A DNA stretch of 64,000 bases. It comes from Labilibacter sediminis. GTDB lineage: Bacteria; Bacteroidota; Bacteroidia; Bacteroidales; Marinilabiliaceae. The position numbers were made by a program, and so were the translations under genes. This document shows positions 53,526 to 63,003 of this stretch, one piece after another (positions within the stretch are counted from its first letter, which is position 1; each line of letters opens with the position of its first letter). Under the pieces are notes generated by a model. That model had not been told where the DNA came from. It saw only the letters and a list, made by a program, of their open reading frames with translations, and did no database searches. The DNA lies in NCBI RefSeq assembly GCF_005877885.1, contig NZ_VCHY01000004.1, forward strand, positions 1 to 64,000, read 5' to 3'.

Positions 53526-56500
53526 ATGAAAAAAACAGTCATTTTTACTTTAATTTATTTGGTATCTCTTTGTGCCTTTGCTCAGGAAACGATCACTGGA
53601 GTCGTTTCCGGGAAAGACGGAGAAACAATACCTGGTGTAAATGTGGTGCTCAAAGGAAGCTCACAGGGTGTAATAACAGATTTGCAAGGAAGGTATTCCT
53701 TTGATGTACCCAAGGATGGAACCTTAATTTTCTCCTTTATTGGGTTTAAAACATTAGAAGTGCCTGTACAAGGGCGTTCAATCGTAAATGTAGTACTTGA
53801 ATCAGATATGGAGTCTATTGATGAAGTAGTGGTAGTAGGGTATGGTCAAATGCGAAAGAGTGATATCACCGGAAGTGTTTCTTCTGTGAGGTTGGATGAA
53901 GCCAATACTGCCGGAGGTAATATTGATGCACTTTTGCAAGGCCGATCAAGTGGTGTTTATGTTGCCACAAACTCTTCGGAGCCAGGGGCTAATGTAAATG
54001 TTCGTATTCGCGGATTAAATTCCTTAAGTGTATCCAATCAACCACTTTATGTTATTGATGGTGTGCCTTATGATACGGATATAAACACACCAAATGCTAT
54101 GGGACAGAATTCTGCAGCACCAACCCAAAGTCCTTTAGTAGGGCTAAATCCTGAAGATGTTGAATCTATCGAAATTTTAAAAGATGCTTCTGCTACAGCT
54201 ATTTACGGTTCGCGTGGAGCCAATGGTGTAGTTTTAATTACTACTAAAGGAGGAAAGAATACAAAATCACAAGTTGTATTTAGTTCTGCATTAACATTCT
54301 CGCAGGTAACCGAAAAAATAGATGTTCTTTCGGCTCAGGACTTCGCTCGATACCGCAACGAATGGGAAGGAGTAAGAGCCGAAGAAGCCGGTGAGGAACC
54401 TAACTATCCTTATGATGGTTCTGAAGGAAAACCATTACCTGAGGATGTATGGGGTTACGATTGGCAGGATGAAGTTTTTCGTACAGCAATTTCCCAAGAT
54501 TATAATTTAGGTTTTTTCGGTGCGGGAGAAAAAAGTGATTACTATGTTTCGCTTGGCTTAAGCGATAACCAGGGAGTTGTTCGTAACTCTTCATTAGAAC
54601 GTTATTCATTTAGTGCTAAATTAAATTCAGAATTAAAAGACTGGATTAAACTGAATACATCTATAGCGTATACAAGAGCCGAAGGTGAAGGTACGTCAAC
54701 AAGTGGTGATACCGAAAATATTACTTACAATGCTATTAGCTGGACTTTACGTAAGAGTCCAATTGGTAATGAGTGGACTGATGATGAATTTCTTGATCCT
54801 GAGGACTTGGAACAAACTACTCCGCTTGATTTTGTAAATCAATATATATCACATCCTATTTCCAATTCAATACGGGGAAAAGTGGGATTAACTTTTGATG
54901 TACTTAATTGGTTGAAGTTTGAAAGTAGTCTTGGGGTAAATTACATTTATAATAAACGCGGGCAATATTGGCCCTCAACTTTACCAATGGTTCAGGATAA
55001 AGGAAGAGCAGGATATTCTACTAGTGAATCTATTAGTTATACCTTAAATAATTTAGCTCACTTTAATTTTGATATCAACAAAACTCATAAGATTAGTGGT
55101 GTAGTTGGTACAGAAACAAATCATAAAGTTAAAGACCAGTTTCAGGTAAGCGGTGATGGATTTTCAGATGATGCTTTAGGGTATTTTGGTTTGGAAAGTG
55201 CCAGTACTTTTTCTCCTGCTGATCTTGATCGAGAGAAAACTACCCTGTTTTCGGTGTTAGCCCGTGCCAATTATAGTTATAAAAACAAATACCTGGCAAC
55301 AGTTACAGGACGTTATGATGGTTCATCTAAATTTGCAGAAACCAAAAAGTATGGCTTCTTTCCTTCGTTCTCACTTGCTTGGCGTGTCAGCCAGGAGGGC
55401 TTTTTGAAAAATAATGAAGTAATATCTAACTTAAAATTACGTGCAGGCTGGGGACAGGTTGGTAATCAGGGACTACCTGCTTATAGTTCATTAGGTTTGT
55501 ATGCATCCAGAATTTATCCATTGGGAGGAGCTTCTGTAAGTGGATATGTTACAGAGGATTTTCCAAAGGATATAACCTGGGAAACAACAGAACAGGTAAA
55601 TGTTGGTACTGACATCGGAGTGTTTAATAACCGGTTTATGTTATCTGTTGACGCATATAGAAAAGTATCTAAAGATATTTTACAACGTCTTTCAATGCCT
55701 GGTTCTTCGGGTTATACAACAGCATGGACTAATCTCGGAGAAATAGAAAACAAAGGGATTGATGTTGAACTCAATTCTGTAATATTTGAAGGTGACTTTA
55801 GATGGGAATTAGGAGGAAACTTTTCGCTATACCGAAACAAGATTCAAAAGTTAAACCTGCCTGAATCATCATATGGTTATTCTCAATTCTGGGGTAGTAA
55901 GGTTGGCGGATTTAATGTACCCGTAAATACTTTTATTGAGGGTGAGCCTATCGGATTATTCTGGGGTTATGAAATGGAAGGAATATTTCAAAATGAGCAG
56001 GAAATAGCAGAGCGTGACCAAGCAGCCATTGATGCAGGAAAAGGTCCATATCATCAATTTGGTGTGCCGCAATATCCGGGAGACATTAAATATAAAGATA
56101 TTAATGGTGACGGTGTTGTAAATGGAGAGGACAATAAGATCATTGGTAATCCAAACCCTGACTTTACTTATGGTATAAATACAACCTTTAGCTATAAAGG
56201 ATTAAGCCTGAATGCCTTTTTTACCGGGGTTGAGGGAACAGAAGTGCTTAATCAAAACCTGCTTAAGATGACAAATGTATCCCAGAGTGGAAACAATGTA
56301 TTGTCAGACGCTTATTTTAAAGCCTGGAGAAAAGAGGGTGATACCGATTTATGGCCTCGTATACAGAGTGATAGTAAGCGTAATGTGTTATTGCCATCGG
56401 ATCGGTTGGTTGAAGATGGTAGTTATTTCAGACTATCTCAGGCTACATTATCTTATGAAGTACCAGTGAGAAATATCAGTTGGTTAAGTGGACTAAATAT

Positions 56501-56657
56501 TTCTGCGATTGGTAATAATTTGTTTACAATCACTAACTATAGCTGGTGGAATCCGGAAACAAGCACATATGGTGATTCCAATAGTGCAATTGGGATTGAT
56601 AGAAATTCTTATCCTTTTTCAAGATCTTATACATTTAGAGTTAGGCTAACCTTATAA
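53526..56657 (+). CDS. susC: SusC-family TonB-dependent outer-membrane transporter (pair 3)
   Basis: 1043 residues with a compact signal peptide ending CAFAQ (20). The carboxypeptidase-regulatory-like domain is ITGVVSGKDGETIPGVNVVL (about 23-95), followed by the plug (IRGLNSLSVSNQPLYVIDGV, SIEILKDASATAIYGSRGA) and a barrel ending FRVRLTL. No STN domain, in keeping with control by the adjacent HTCS rather than by a sigma/anti-sigma pair. The susD gene follows after 10 bases. Confidence 0.95.
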   Translation: MKKTVIFTLIYLVSLCAFAQETITGVVSGKDGETIPGVNVVLKGSSQGVITDLQGRYSFDVPKDGTLIFSFIGFKTLEVPVQGRSIVNVVLESDMESIDEVVVVGYGQMRKSDITGSVSSVRLDEANTAGGNIDALLQGRSSGVYVATNSSEPGANVNVRIRGLNSLSVSNQPLYVIDGVPYDTDINTPNAMGQNSAAPTQSPLVGLNPEDVESIEILKDASATAIYGSRGANGVVLITTKGGKNTKSQVVFSSALTFSQVTEKIDVLSAQDFARYRNEWEGVRAEEAGEEPNYPYDGSEGKPLPEDVWGYDWQDEVFRTAISQDYNLGFFGAGEKSDYYVSLGLSDNQGVVRNSSLERYSFSAKLNSELKDWIKLNTSIAYTRAEGEGTSTSGDTENITYNAISWTLRKSPIGNEWTDDEFLDPEDLEQTTPLDFVNQYISHPISNSIRGKVGLTFDVLNWLKFESSLGVNYIYNKRGQYWPSTLPMVQDKGRAGYSTSESISYTLNNLAHFNFDINKTHKISGVVGTETNHKVKDQFQVSGDGFSDDALGYFGLESASTFSPADLDREKTTLFSVLARANYSYKNKYLATVTGRYDGSSKFAETKKYGFFPSFSLAWRVSQEGFLKNNEVISNLKLRAGWGQVGNQGLPAYSSLGLYASRIYPLGGASVSGYVTEDFPKDITWETTEQVNVGTDIGVFNNRFMLSVDAYRKVSKDILQRLSMPGSSGYTTAWTNLGEIENKGIDVELNSVIFEGDFRWELGGNFSLYRNKIQKLNLPESSYGYSQFWGSKVGGFNVPVNTFIEGEPIGLFWGYEMEGIFQNEQEIAERDQAAIDAGKGPYHQFGVPQYPGDIKYKDINGDGVVNGEDNKIIGNPNPDFTYGINTTFSYKGLSLNAFFTGVEGTEVLNQNLLKMTNVSQSGNNVLSDAYFKAWRKEGDTDLWPRIQSDSKRNVLLPSDRLVEDGSYFRLSQATLSYEVPVRNISWLSGLNISAIGNNLFTITNYSWWNPETSTYGDSNSAIGIDRNSYPFSRSYTFRVRLTL

Positions 56658-56667
56658 TTTTTAAGTT

Positions 56668-58266
56668 ATGTTTAAAAAAATAGCATATTACTATATTCTT
56701 TCCTCAATATTATTCTTGACTTCCTGTCAGGACTTTCTTCAAGAGGAAGCTTATGACATGAAAACCAATACCAACTTTTTTCTTACGCCTGAAGATGCAG
56801 AAATGGCTATGATAGGTACATATAGTTATTTAGCAGATGCGTATCGTCAGTCTACAATTGAAATGTTAACGCAAAATTCTGGTGCATTTAATAAGGGTAA
56901 GAAAACCAATATGTGGGTAGCCGGCTCTTTTGATGCCACCACAAAAGAAGTTTATGAAACGTGGGATTTTTTCTTTGCCTTAATTGATCGTTCTAATGAC
57001 CTTATAGCAAATGTTTCGCAAATGGACGTATTGGAAGATGAAGATAAAGCAGCGATTCTGGGTGAGGCACGTTTTTTAAGAGCCTGGAGTAATTTTGTAC
57101 TGGTACGTATGTATGGAAGAATTCCACTCAGGTTAGAACCTACACGTGGTATTGATGCGGGTGCAGTTCCATTATCTTCTTCTGAAGAGGTGTATAGTAA
57201 AGTAATATTACCCGATTTAAAATATGCAAAGCAAAATTGTGCGGCAGAGTACGATGCTTCACATGCCGGACGTATAACAAGTGGAGCTGCCGCTGCGGCA
57301 TTGTCGAAAGTATATTTAACATTGGCCGGAAATGTTGATGGCTCAGCATATTGGGATTCTGCAAGAGTAGAGGCCAAATGGGTAATGGATACTGGTCTTT
57401 ATCAGTTAACGGATGACTTTAATGACTTATGGACTTCAAAAAATACATCAGAATCTGTTTTTGAAGTGCAGTATATAAGAGGTATTTATGGTTCGGGTTA
57501 TTCAAAAATATTTACACCTGCTAAAAGTGGATGGTCGGCTAAAAATGGCGGATGGTCGCGTTCAACGGCTACTCAAAAAACGTATGATGATTTTAGAATG
57601 ACTTATGAACCTGCATTTCCCGGAAATGCTGATGGCAAGGAAAATGGAAGTAATGACTACGGAATTCCGGCTGATTATAGGGTGCAGTGTACATATGTAG
57701 ATCAGTATGTGCGTACAGATAACGGAAGAACTACTTTTATTTATCCTACACAAGGTTACAAAGCATCTAATGATTCCTGGCCACAAATAGCAAAATGGAA
57801 AGACCCTGAAGCACCGGATAATTTTCAGGGAGATAACAACTTTATTGTAATTCGTTATGCAGATGTGTTGCTTATGTATGCAGAGGCTGAAAATGAAGTA
57901 AACGGACCTACTGATCTGGCTTATGATGCAATTGATGCAATTTTAGAAAGAGCACGAAAAGCGGATGGAACAGCCCGTACTGCACCTGCAAACTGGGATC
58001 GCACTGCAGGACTTACCAAAGAAGAATTCAGAGAAAAAGTATTTAACGAACGAAGATTTGAGTTGTGTGCAGAACAGCATTTATGGTTCGATTTAGTACG
58101 TAAGGGCGTGGATACATTTATGGCTTTTAAAACTGCCGATAATGAGCATGGAAGAAAAACTGCAAAGCATGGAGTTTATGAAAGAGGAATTCTATTTCCA
58201 ATTCCAGCTACCGAAATGGCAGCAAATAGCAAAATTGATGTAACGGATCAAAATCCGGGTTATTAG
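56668..58266 (+). CDS. susD: SusD-family surface glycan-binding lipoprotein (pair 3)
   Basis: 532 residues. Lipobox LTSC (Cys 20). SusD features: FFLTPEDAEMAMIGTYSYLA, LGEARFLRAWSNFVLVRMYG, GAAAAALSKVYLTLAG, IRYADVLLMYAEAENEV and NERRFELCAEQHLWFDLVRK. It partners the SusC 10 bases upstream. A terminator follows, so the sulfatases downstream are probably transcribed at a lower level or from a separate start. Confidence 0.95.
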   Translation: MFKKIAYYYILSSILFLTSCQDFLQEEAYDMKTNTNFFLTPEDAEMAMIGTYSYLADAYRQSTIEMLTQNSGAFNKGKKTNMWVAGSFDATTKEVYETWDFFFALIDRSNDLIANVSQMDVLEDEDKAAILGEARFLRAWSNFVLVRMYGRIPLRLEPTRGIDAGAVPLSSSEEVYSKVILPDLKYAKQNCAAEYDASHAGRITSGAAAAALSKVYLTLAGNVDGSAYWDSARVEAKWVMDTGLYQLTDDFNDLWTSKNTSESVFEVQYIRGIYGSGYSKIFTPAKSGWSAKNGGWSRSTATQKTYDDFRMTYEPAFPGNADGKENGSNDYGIPADYRVQCTYVDQYVRTDNGRTTFIYPTQGYKASNDSWPQIAKWKDPEAPDNFQGDNNFIVIRYADVLLMYAEAENEVNGPTDLAYDAIDAILERARKADGTARTAPANWDRTAGLTKEEFREKVFNERRFELCAEQHLWFDLVRKGVDTFMAFKTADNEHGRKTAKHGVYERGILFPIPATEMAANSKIDVTDQNPGY

Positions 58267-58280
58267 TACGTGTAGTTGTT

Positions 58281-58317
58281 GGGCAAATAGTTAAATGTAG
58301 CTATTTGCCCTGCTTTT
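58281..58317 (+). terminator. Terminator between susD 3 and the sulfatase block
   Basis: A 10 bp perfect stem, GGGCAAATAG (58281-58290) and CTATTTGCCC (58301-58310), followed by TGCTTTT. It starts 15 bases after the susD stop. The only space for a new promoter before the sulfatase is about 30 bases, so partial read-through is likely. Confidence 0.75.
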
Positions 58318-58349
58318 AAGAGTAATAGTATAATTTATTTATTATCATT

Positions 58350-59825
58350 ATGAGGTATTATCTTGCATATATACTATTAGGTGTATGGTTATTTATTCCT
58401 ACTGCCTTGAATAGCCAAAAGCCAAATGTCATTTTACTTATGGCTGATGACTTAGGGTGGGGAGATACCGGGTATAACGGAAATCCTGTTATCAAAACTC
58501 CTTATTTAGATCAAATGGCAAGTGAAGGCGTACAGTTTAACCGTTTTTACTCAGCTTCAGCAGTATGTTCACCTACCAGGGCAAGTGTATTAACAGGAAG
58601 AAACCCCTTTAGAACAGGTGTTTTTAAAGCAAATCATGGTATTCTTAGACCAGAAGAAATAACCCTGGCAGAATTGTTAAGTGAGGAGGGGTATGCCACC
58701 GGTCATTTTGGAAAATGGCACCTGGGAACATTAACGCATACAGAGAAAGATGCCAATAGAGGAAAGGCAGGTAATATAAAAGAGTATAATCCACCTCAAA
58801 AGCATGGCTATCAGGTCGCATTTGTTACCGAGTCTAAAGTACCGACCTGGGATCCTATGAAAAAACCCATTGAGCGAGCGGCTAAAGTTGGGTGGGATTA
58901 TTTACAGAAAGGTGAATCATATAAACCTTTTGGAACTGCATATTGGGATATTGATGGAAATAAAGTCACCGATAATTTAGAAGGAGATGACAGTCGTGTG
59001 ATAATGGATAGGGTTTTGCCCTTTATTGACACGAGTGTTAAAAACGATAAGCCCTTTTTGGCTGTGGTGTGGTTTCATACTCCACACGAACCTTGTGTAG
59101 CCGGTCCAAAATATCAGGCTATGTATGAAGGTCAGGATTCAAAAATGAAGAATTATGCAGGATGTATTACTGCTATGGATGAGCAGATTGGACGCTTAAG
59201 ACAGCATCTGAAAGAAATAGGAGTGGATGAGAATACTATGATCTGGTTTTGCAGTGATAATGGTCCGGAAAATAAAAACAGTGGAGTTACGGGCGGTTTT
59301 CGTGAACGCAAAAGAAGTTTGCATGAAGGAGGTATAAGGGTTCCCGGTTTATTGGTATGGCCGACTATGGTAAAAGAACCTTTTAAAACAGATATGCCAT
59401 GTGTAACCTCTGATTATTTGCCTACAGTTGCTGATGCACTTCAGTTAGATAAGTCAAAGCTGCCATATAAACTCGATGGAGAAAGTTTAATCCCATTATT
59501 GGGGAGAAAACAAATGTTTAGAAACAGCTACATAGGCTTTTGTTTTGATAATCAGATCAGCTTTTCAGGGAATAGGTATAAGGTATATGAGAAAAACGGG
59601 ATACTTGAGTTTTATGATATTGTTAATGATCCTTATGAAAAAGAACCAATCCAGAAAAGTGAGGAACTGGTATCTTTAAAAGAGGGTATGGATCATTTTC
59701 TGAATTCTCTTCAACAGAGTTTTGAAGGGAAAGAGTATGGAACTGAATCATATGATAGAATGCAACAGCAGTGGATAAATCCATATACTTATCAAAAAAC
59801 AAAAAGTAAAAAATCTAAAAAGTAG
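58350..59825 (+). CDS. S1-family sulfatase (CSPTR)
   Basis: 491 residues with a signal peptide ending LNSQ (23). LMADDLGWGDTGYNGN binds metal. The formylglycine motif is C-S-P-T-R with Cys at 73, followed by ASVLTGRNPFRTGVF. FGKWHLGTLTH and WFCSDNGPENKNSG follow. The C-terminus is Lys-rich (QKTKSKKSKK). It is first of four consecutive sulfatases; the next starts 2 bases after its stop. Confidence 0.93.
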   Translation: MRYYLAYILLGVWLFIPTALNSQKPNVILLMADDLGWGDTGYNGNPVIKTPYLDQMASEGVQFNRFYSASAVCSPTRASVLTGRNPFRTGVFKANHGILRPEEITLAELLSEEGYATGHFGKWHLGTLTHTEKDANRGKAGNIKEYNPPQKHGYQVAFVTESKVPTWDPMKKPIERAAKVGWDYLQKGESYKPFGTAYWDIDGNKVTDNLEGDDSRVIMDRVLPFIDTSVKNDKPFLAVVWFHTPHEPCVAGPKYQAMYEGQDSKMKNYAGCITAMDEQIGRLRQHLKEIGVDENTMIWFCSDNGPENKNSGVTGGFRERKRSLHEGGIRVPGLLVWPTMVKEPFKTDMPCVTSDYLPTVADALQLDKSKLPYKLDGESLIPLLGRKQMFRNSYIGFCFDNQISFSGNRYKVYEKNGILEFYDIVNDPYEKEPIQKSEELVSLKEGMDHFLNSLQQSFEGKEYGTESYDRMQQQWINPYTYQKTKSKKSKK

Positions 59826-59827
59826 TC

Positions 59828-61240
59828 ATGAAGAAAATTGTTTTTGTTTTAATAGCACTATCCGTTATTGCTAATGGTTATGCAAAGAAATTTCTGGAAA
59901 AACCGAATGTGGTATTAATTTTTTCGGATGATTTAGGGTGGACAGGTTTGGGATCTTTCGGAAGTGATTATTACGAAACACCAAATCTTGATCTCTTGTG
60001 CAATAATGGGATGAAGTTTACCCAGGGTTACGCTACAGCACCGGTTTGTGCACCATCAAGAGCAGCCCTGATCAGTGGACAATATGCGCCGAGAAATGGG
60101 ACATACAGGGTGACGGATGTACCGAGAAGTAAGCGCTTTAAAATGGAAGATTACCTGGCTGTACAACCTAAAAACAGGGATTTTGAATTGGAAATATTTA
60201 CCATGGCTGAAATGTTTAAGTCAGTAGATTATACTACAGGTATGTTTGGAAAATGGCATATTCACCCAACTTCTCCGGGCGATTGTGGTTTTGATAAATG
60301 GATTGCTTCGCAGGGGGCTCATTATGGCTTTAAAACCTCACCACATTATGATGTTCCCAAGGATGTTTATTTGAGTGATTTTATGGCCGACCATGCCATT
60401 GAATTTATTAATGAAAATAAAGAGCAGCCTTTTTTTCTTTATTTACCCGATTTTTTAGTGCACAAACCACATGAGGCTAAAGCTCCTCTAATTGAAAAGT
60501 ACAAGAAAAAGAAACCTGTACGAGGCCAGAAAGATCCTGTTTATGCAGCCATGACCGAGAGCCTGGATCAAACAGTGGGACGTATTTATCAGGCTTTAAA
60601 AGAAAATGGATTATTAGAGAATACCCTTATTGTTTTTACATCAGATAATGGAGCAAATTGTCATATGAACAGCGATTTCTCTTTAAAAGATAATGTATTC
60701 ACGGATAATTTGCCTTTGCGCGAAGGAAAAGGAAAAATGTATGAGGGCGGATTAAGGGTACCTTATATCTTTTATTGGAAAGGAGAAATTAATGCAGGTA
60801 CAGTTTGTGATAAACCAATTATTAATGTGGATTTATACCCCACCTTTATGGAACTTGCCGGTGCTCAAAAGCCTGATCAGCCACTTGATGGAGAAAGTGT
60901 AGTGTCAAGCCTGAAAGAGCAGGATAAAAAGTCGGATAAGCGTGCCTTGTATTGGCATTATCCCAATTACGGACCGGTTAACCGAAAAAGTGGAACACCA
61001 AAATATGCTTATATCCCAACGGATGTAATCAGGTATGGAGATTATAAACTGTTGGAGTTTTACCATTATGACACAGAGCATATTGAATTGTATAATCTTA
61101 AAGAAGATATTGGTGAGCGTAATGATTTGGCAGAAAAGATGCCTGAAAAAGCTAAAGAGTTGCATCAAATGTTGAAGGATTGGCGAAAAGAAGTTGGTGC
61201 AGAATATCCATATAAAAACCCGGATTTTAAACAAAAGTAA
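59828..61240 (+). CDS. S1-family sulfatase (CAPSR)
   Basis: 470 residues with a signal peptide (about 1-19). IFSDDLGWTGLGSFGSDYY binds metal. The formylglycine motif is C-A-P-S-R with Cys at 74, followed by AALISGQYAPRNGTYRV. MFGKWHIHP and VFTSDNGANCH follow. It is a paralogue of the sulfatase at 40429 (same SGQYAPR segment and a similar hydrophobic DFLVHKPHEAK region). Only 2 bases separate it from the upstream sulfatase, indicating coupled translation. Confidence 0.93.
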   Translation: MKKIVFVLIALSVIANGYAKKFLEKPNVVLIFSDDLGWTGLGSFGSDYYETPNLDLLCNNGMKFTQGYATAPVCAPSRAALISGQYAPRNGTYRVTDVPRSKRFKMEDYLAVQPKNRDFELEIFTMAEMFKSVDYTTGMFGKWHIHPTSPGDCGFDKWIASQGAHYGFKTSPHYDVPKDVYLSDFMADHAIEFINENKEQPFFLYLPDFLVHKPHEAKAPLIEKYKKKKPVRGQKDPVYAAMTESLDQTVGRIYQALKENGLLENTLIVFTSDNGANCHMNSDFSLKDNVFTDNLPLREGKGKMYEGGLRVPYIFYWKGEINAGTVCDKPIINVDLYPTFMELAGAQKPDQPLDGESVVSSLKEQDKKSDKRALYWHYPNYGPVNRKSGTPKYAYIPTDVIRYGDYKLLEFYHYDTEHIELYNLKEDIGERNDLAEKMPEKAKELHQMLKDWRKEVGAEYPYKNPDFKQK

Positions 61241-61412
61241 TAATTAAAAATCATGAAGAGTTCCATGTACGCATTTAGCAGGTATGTGGTAATTAACCTT
61301 AAAAATTAAACGGATGAAACGACCATGTAAAATTTAATTATCCAATTTTACACACAAGAGGATGATTGAATTTTCTTGGGAGTTCCATGCAACAAATGAA
61401 AATTTTAAACGC

Positions 61413-62966
61413 ATGAAAAGAAATCTCTTATTGGTTTTAATATTTGGTGTGCTGGCAGTTTCTGCTATTGCTCAGGAAAAGTTACCCAATATTGTTTATA
61501 TCATGGTTGATGATATGGGTATTGGTGATGTATCGGTTTATAATCCGGATTCAAAAATTAAAACACCAAATATTGATCAACTGGCTAAGCAAGGCCTTTT
61601 GTTTACTGATGCACATACAGCAGCGGCAGTATGTACACCTACTCGTTACGGATTAATTACAGGTAGATATTGCTGGCGATCACCTTTAAAGGAAAGAGTG
61701 ATTAGTGGTTATGATCCGTGTTTGATTCCAAAAGAAAGGGAGACAGTGGCAACTTTACTAAAACGTAATGGATATAGTACTGCATTAGTGGGTAAATGGC
61801 ATCTGGGATTAAACTGGACTTGTAAGCAAGGTGAATACATTAAGGGTATTAAGAATGATTTGGGTGAAACAGAAGACAAAATTGATTTTTCAAACCCCAT
61901 ACAGCATGGGCCTACTCATGTAGGATTTGATTATTACTTTGGTATTGCAGCATCCTGGGATATGCCACCTTATATTTTTATTGAGAATGACAAACTGGTG
62001 GAAAAACCGGGTGAAAAGATAGGAGGTTGGGTAGGTTTTGTCACTGAAGGAAAAAGTTTAAAAGACGTAACAAATAATGACTCTGTGCCTAAGCAAGCTT
62101 GGCGTAAAGGGTATTCAGGAAGTCTGAAACCTGATGAGGCTATTCAGGTAATAACTGATAAAACTGTAGAGTATATACAGAATGTTTCAACCGAGAAGCC
62201 TTTCTTTTTGCTGGTAACTTATGCTGCACCGCATACGCCTGTAGTTCCGGGAAAAGAGTTTCGGGGTAAGTCGGCGTGCGGTCTTTATGGTGATTTCTGT
62301 CAGGAGCTGGACCAAGGAATTGGTGCGATTGTCCAAAGTCTGAAAGAACTAAAGCTATCGGAAAATACCATGATTGTTTTTACCGCAGATAATGGAGCCA
62401 GCTTAAAAGCAATTCCTCCGGGTGCGCAAAAAAAATATGATCACTCACCAAGTTATAACTTGTCCGGGTTTAAAGCACGACTAACAGAGGGAGGGCATCG
62501 TGTGCCTTATATAGTTTCATGGCCGGGTCATACACCCCAAGGCCTAGAAAGCGATGAACTAATTTGTTTAAACGATTTGTATGCCACATGTGCCGCTTTA
62601 GTAGATGAAAAGGTGAAAGACAATGCAGCAGAGGATAGCTATAATATTTTACCCATTCTAAAGGGAGAAAAGATGATGTCTAATGCTGAACGTATTGTAA
62701 TTCATTCTGACGCAGGTGGTTATTTTGGGATAAGGTATAAGAACTGGAAACTCTCTTTCCCAAGAAATAAAAGACCTGTATTAAATGATTTGGCGACAGA
62801 CATTACCGAGGAAAATAATTTGTATGAAGAACATCCTGAGATGGTACAAAAGTTAACCGCCATGTTAACGGATGCTATTATGCAAGGGCGAACAACTCAA
62901 GGCCTGAAACAGAATAATGTTGAACCAAAAAGCTGGGAGCAATTGTATTGGCTGAATGAGAAGTAG
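61413..62966 (+). CDS. S1-family sulfatase (CTPTR)
   Basis: 517 residues from the ATG at 61413, which gives a normal signal peptide (LAVSAIAQ); an in-frame ATG at 61362 would add 17 non-signal residues. VDDMGIGDVSVYNPDSKI binds metal. The formylglycine motif is C-T-P-T-R with Cys at 74, followed by YGLITGRYCWRSPLKERV. GKWHLGLNWT and VFTADNGASLK follow. The gap of 172 bases to the previous gene shows no motif. It is a tandem paralogue of the next sulfatase and related to the one at 19300. Confidence 0.93.
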   Translation: MKRNLLLVLIFGVLAVSAIAQEKLPNIVYIMVDDMGIGDVSVYNPDSKIKTPNIDQLAKQGLLFTDAHTAAAVCTPTRYGLITGRYCWRSPLKERVISGYDPCLIPKERETVATLLKRNGYSTALVGKWHLGLNWTCKQGEYIKGIKNDLGETEDKIDFSNPIQHGPTHVGFDYYFGIAASWDMPPYIFIENDKLVEKPGEKIGGWVGFVTEGKSLKDVTNNDSVPKQAWRKGYSGSLKPDEAIQVITDKTVEYIQNVSTEKPFFLLVTYAAPHTPVVPGKEFRGKSACGLYGDFCQELDQGIGAIVQSLKELKLSENTMIVFTADNGASLKAIPPGAQKKYDHSPSYNLSGFKARLTEGGHRVPYIVSWPGHTPQGLESDELICLNDLYATCAALVDEKVKDNAAEDSYNILPILKGEKMMSNAERIVIHSDAGGYFGIRYKNWKLSFPRNKRPVLNDLATDITEENNLYEEHPEMVQKLTAMLTDAIMQGRTTQGLKQNNVEPKSWEQLYWLNEK

Positions 62967-63003
62967 ATCTAAATCTTTAGGAAACACTCAATTTTAAAAA
63001 GAA

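Noticed and set aside
56952-57377. Minus-strand open frame of 141 residues within susD 3
   Set aside because: It lies wholly inside a clear SusD gene on the other strand and has no recognisable motif.
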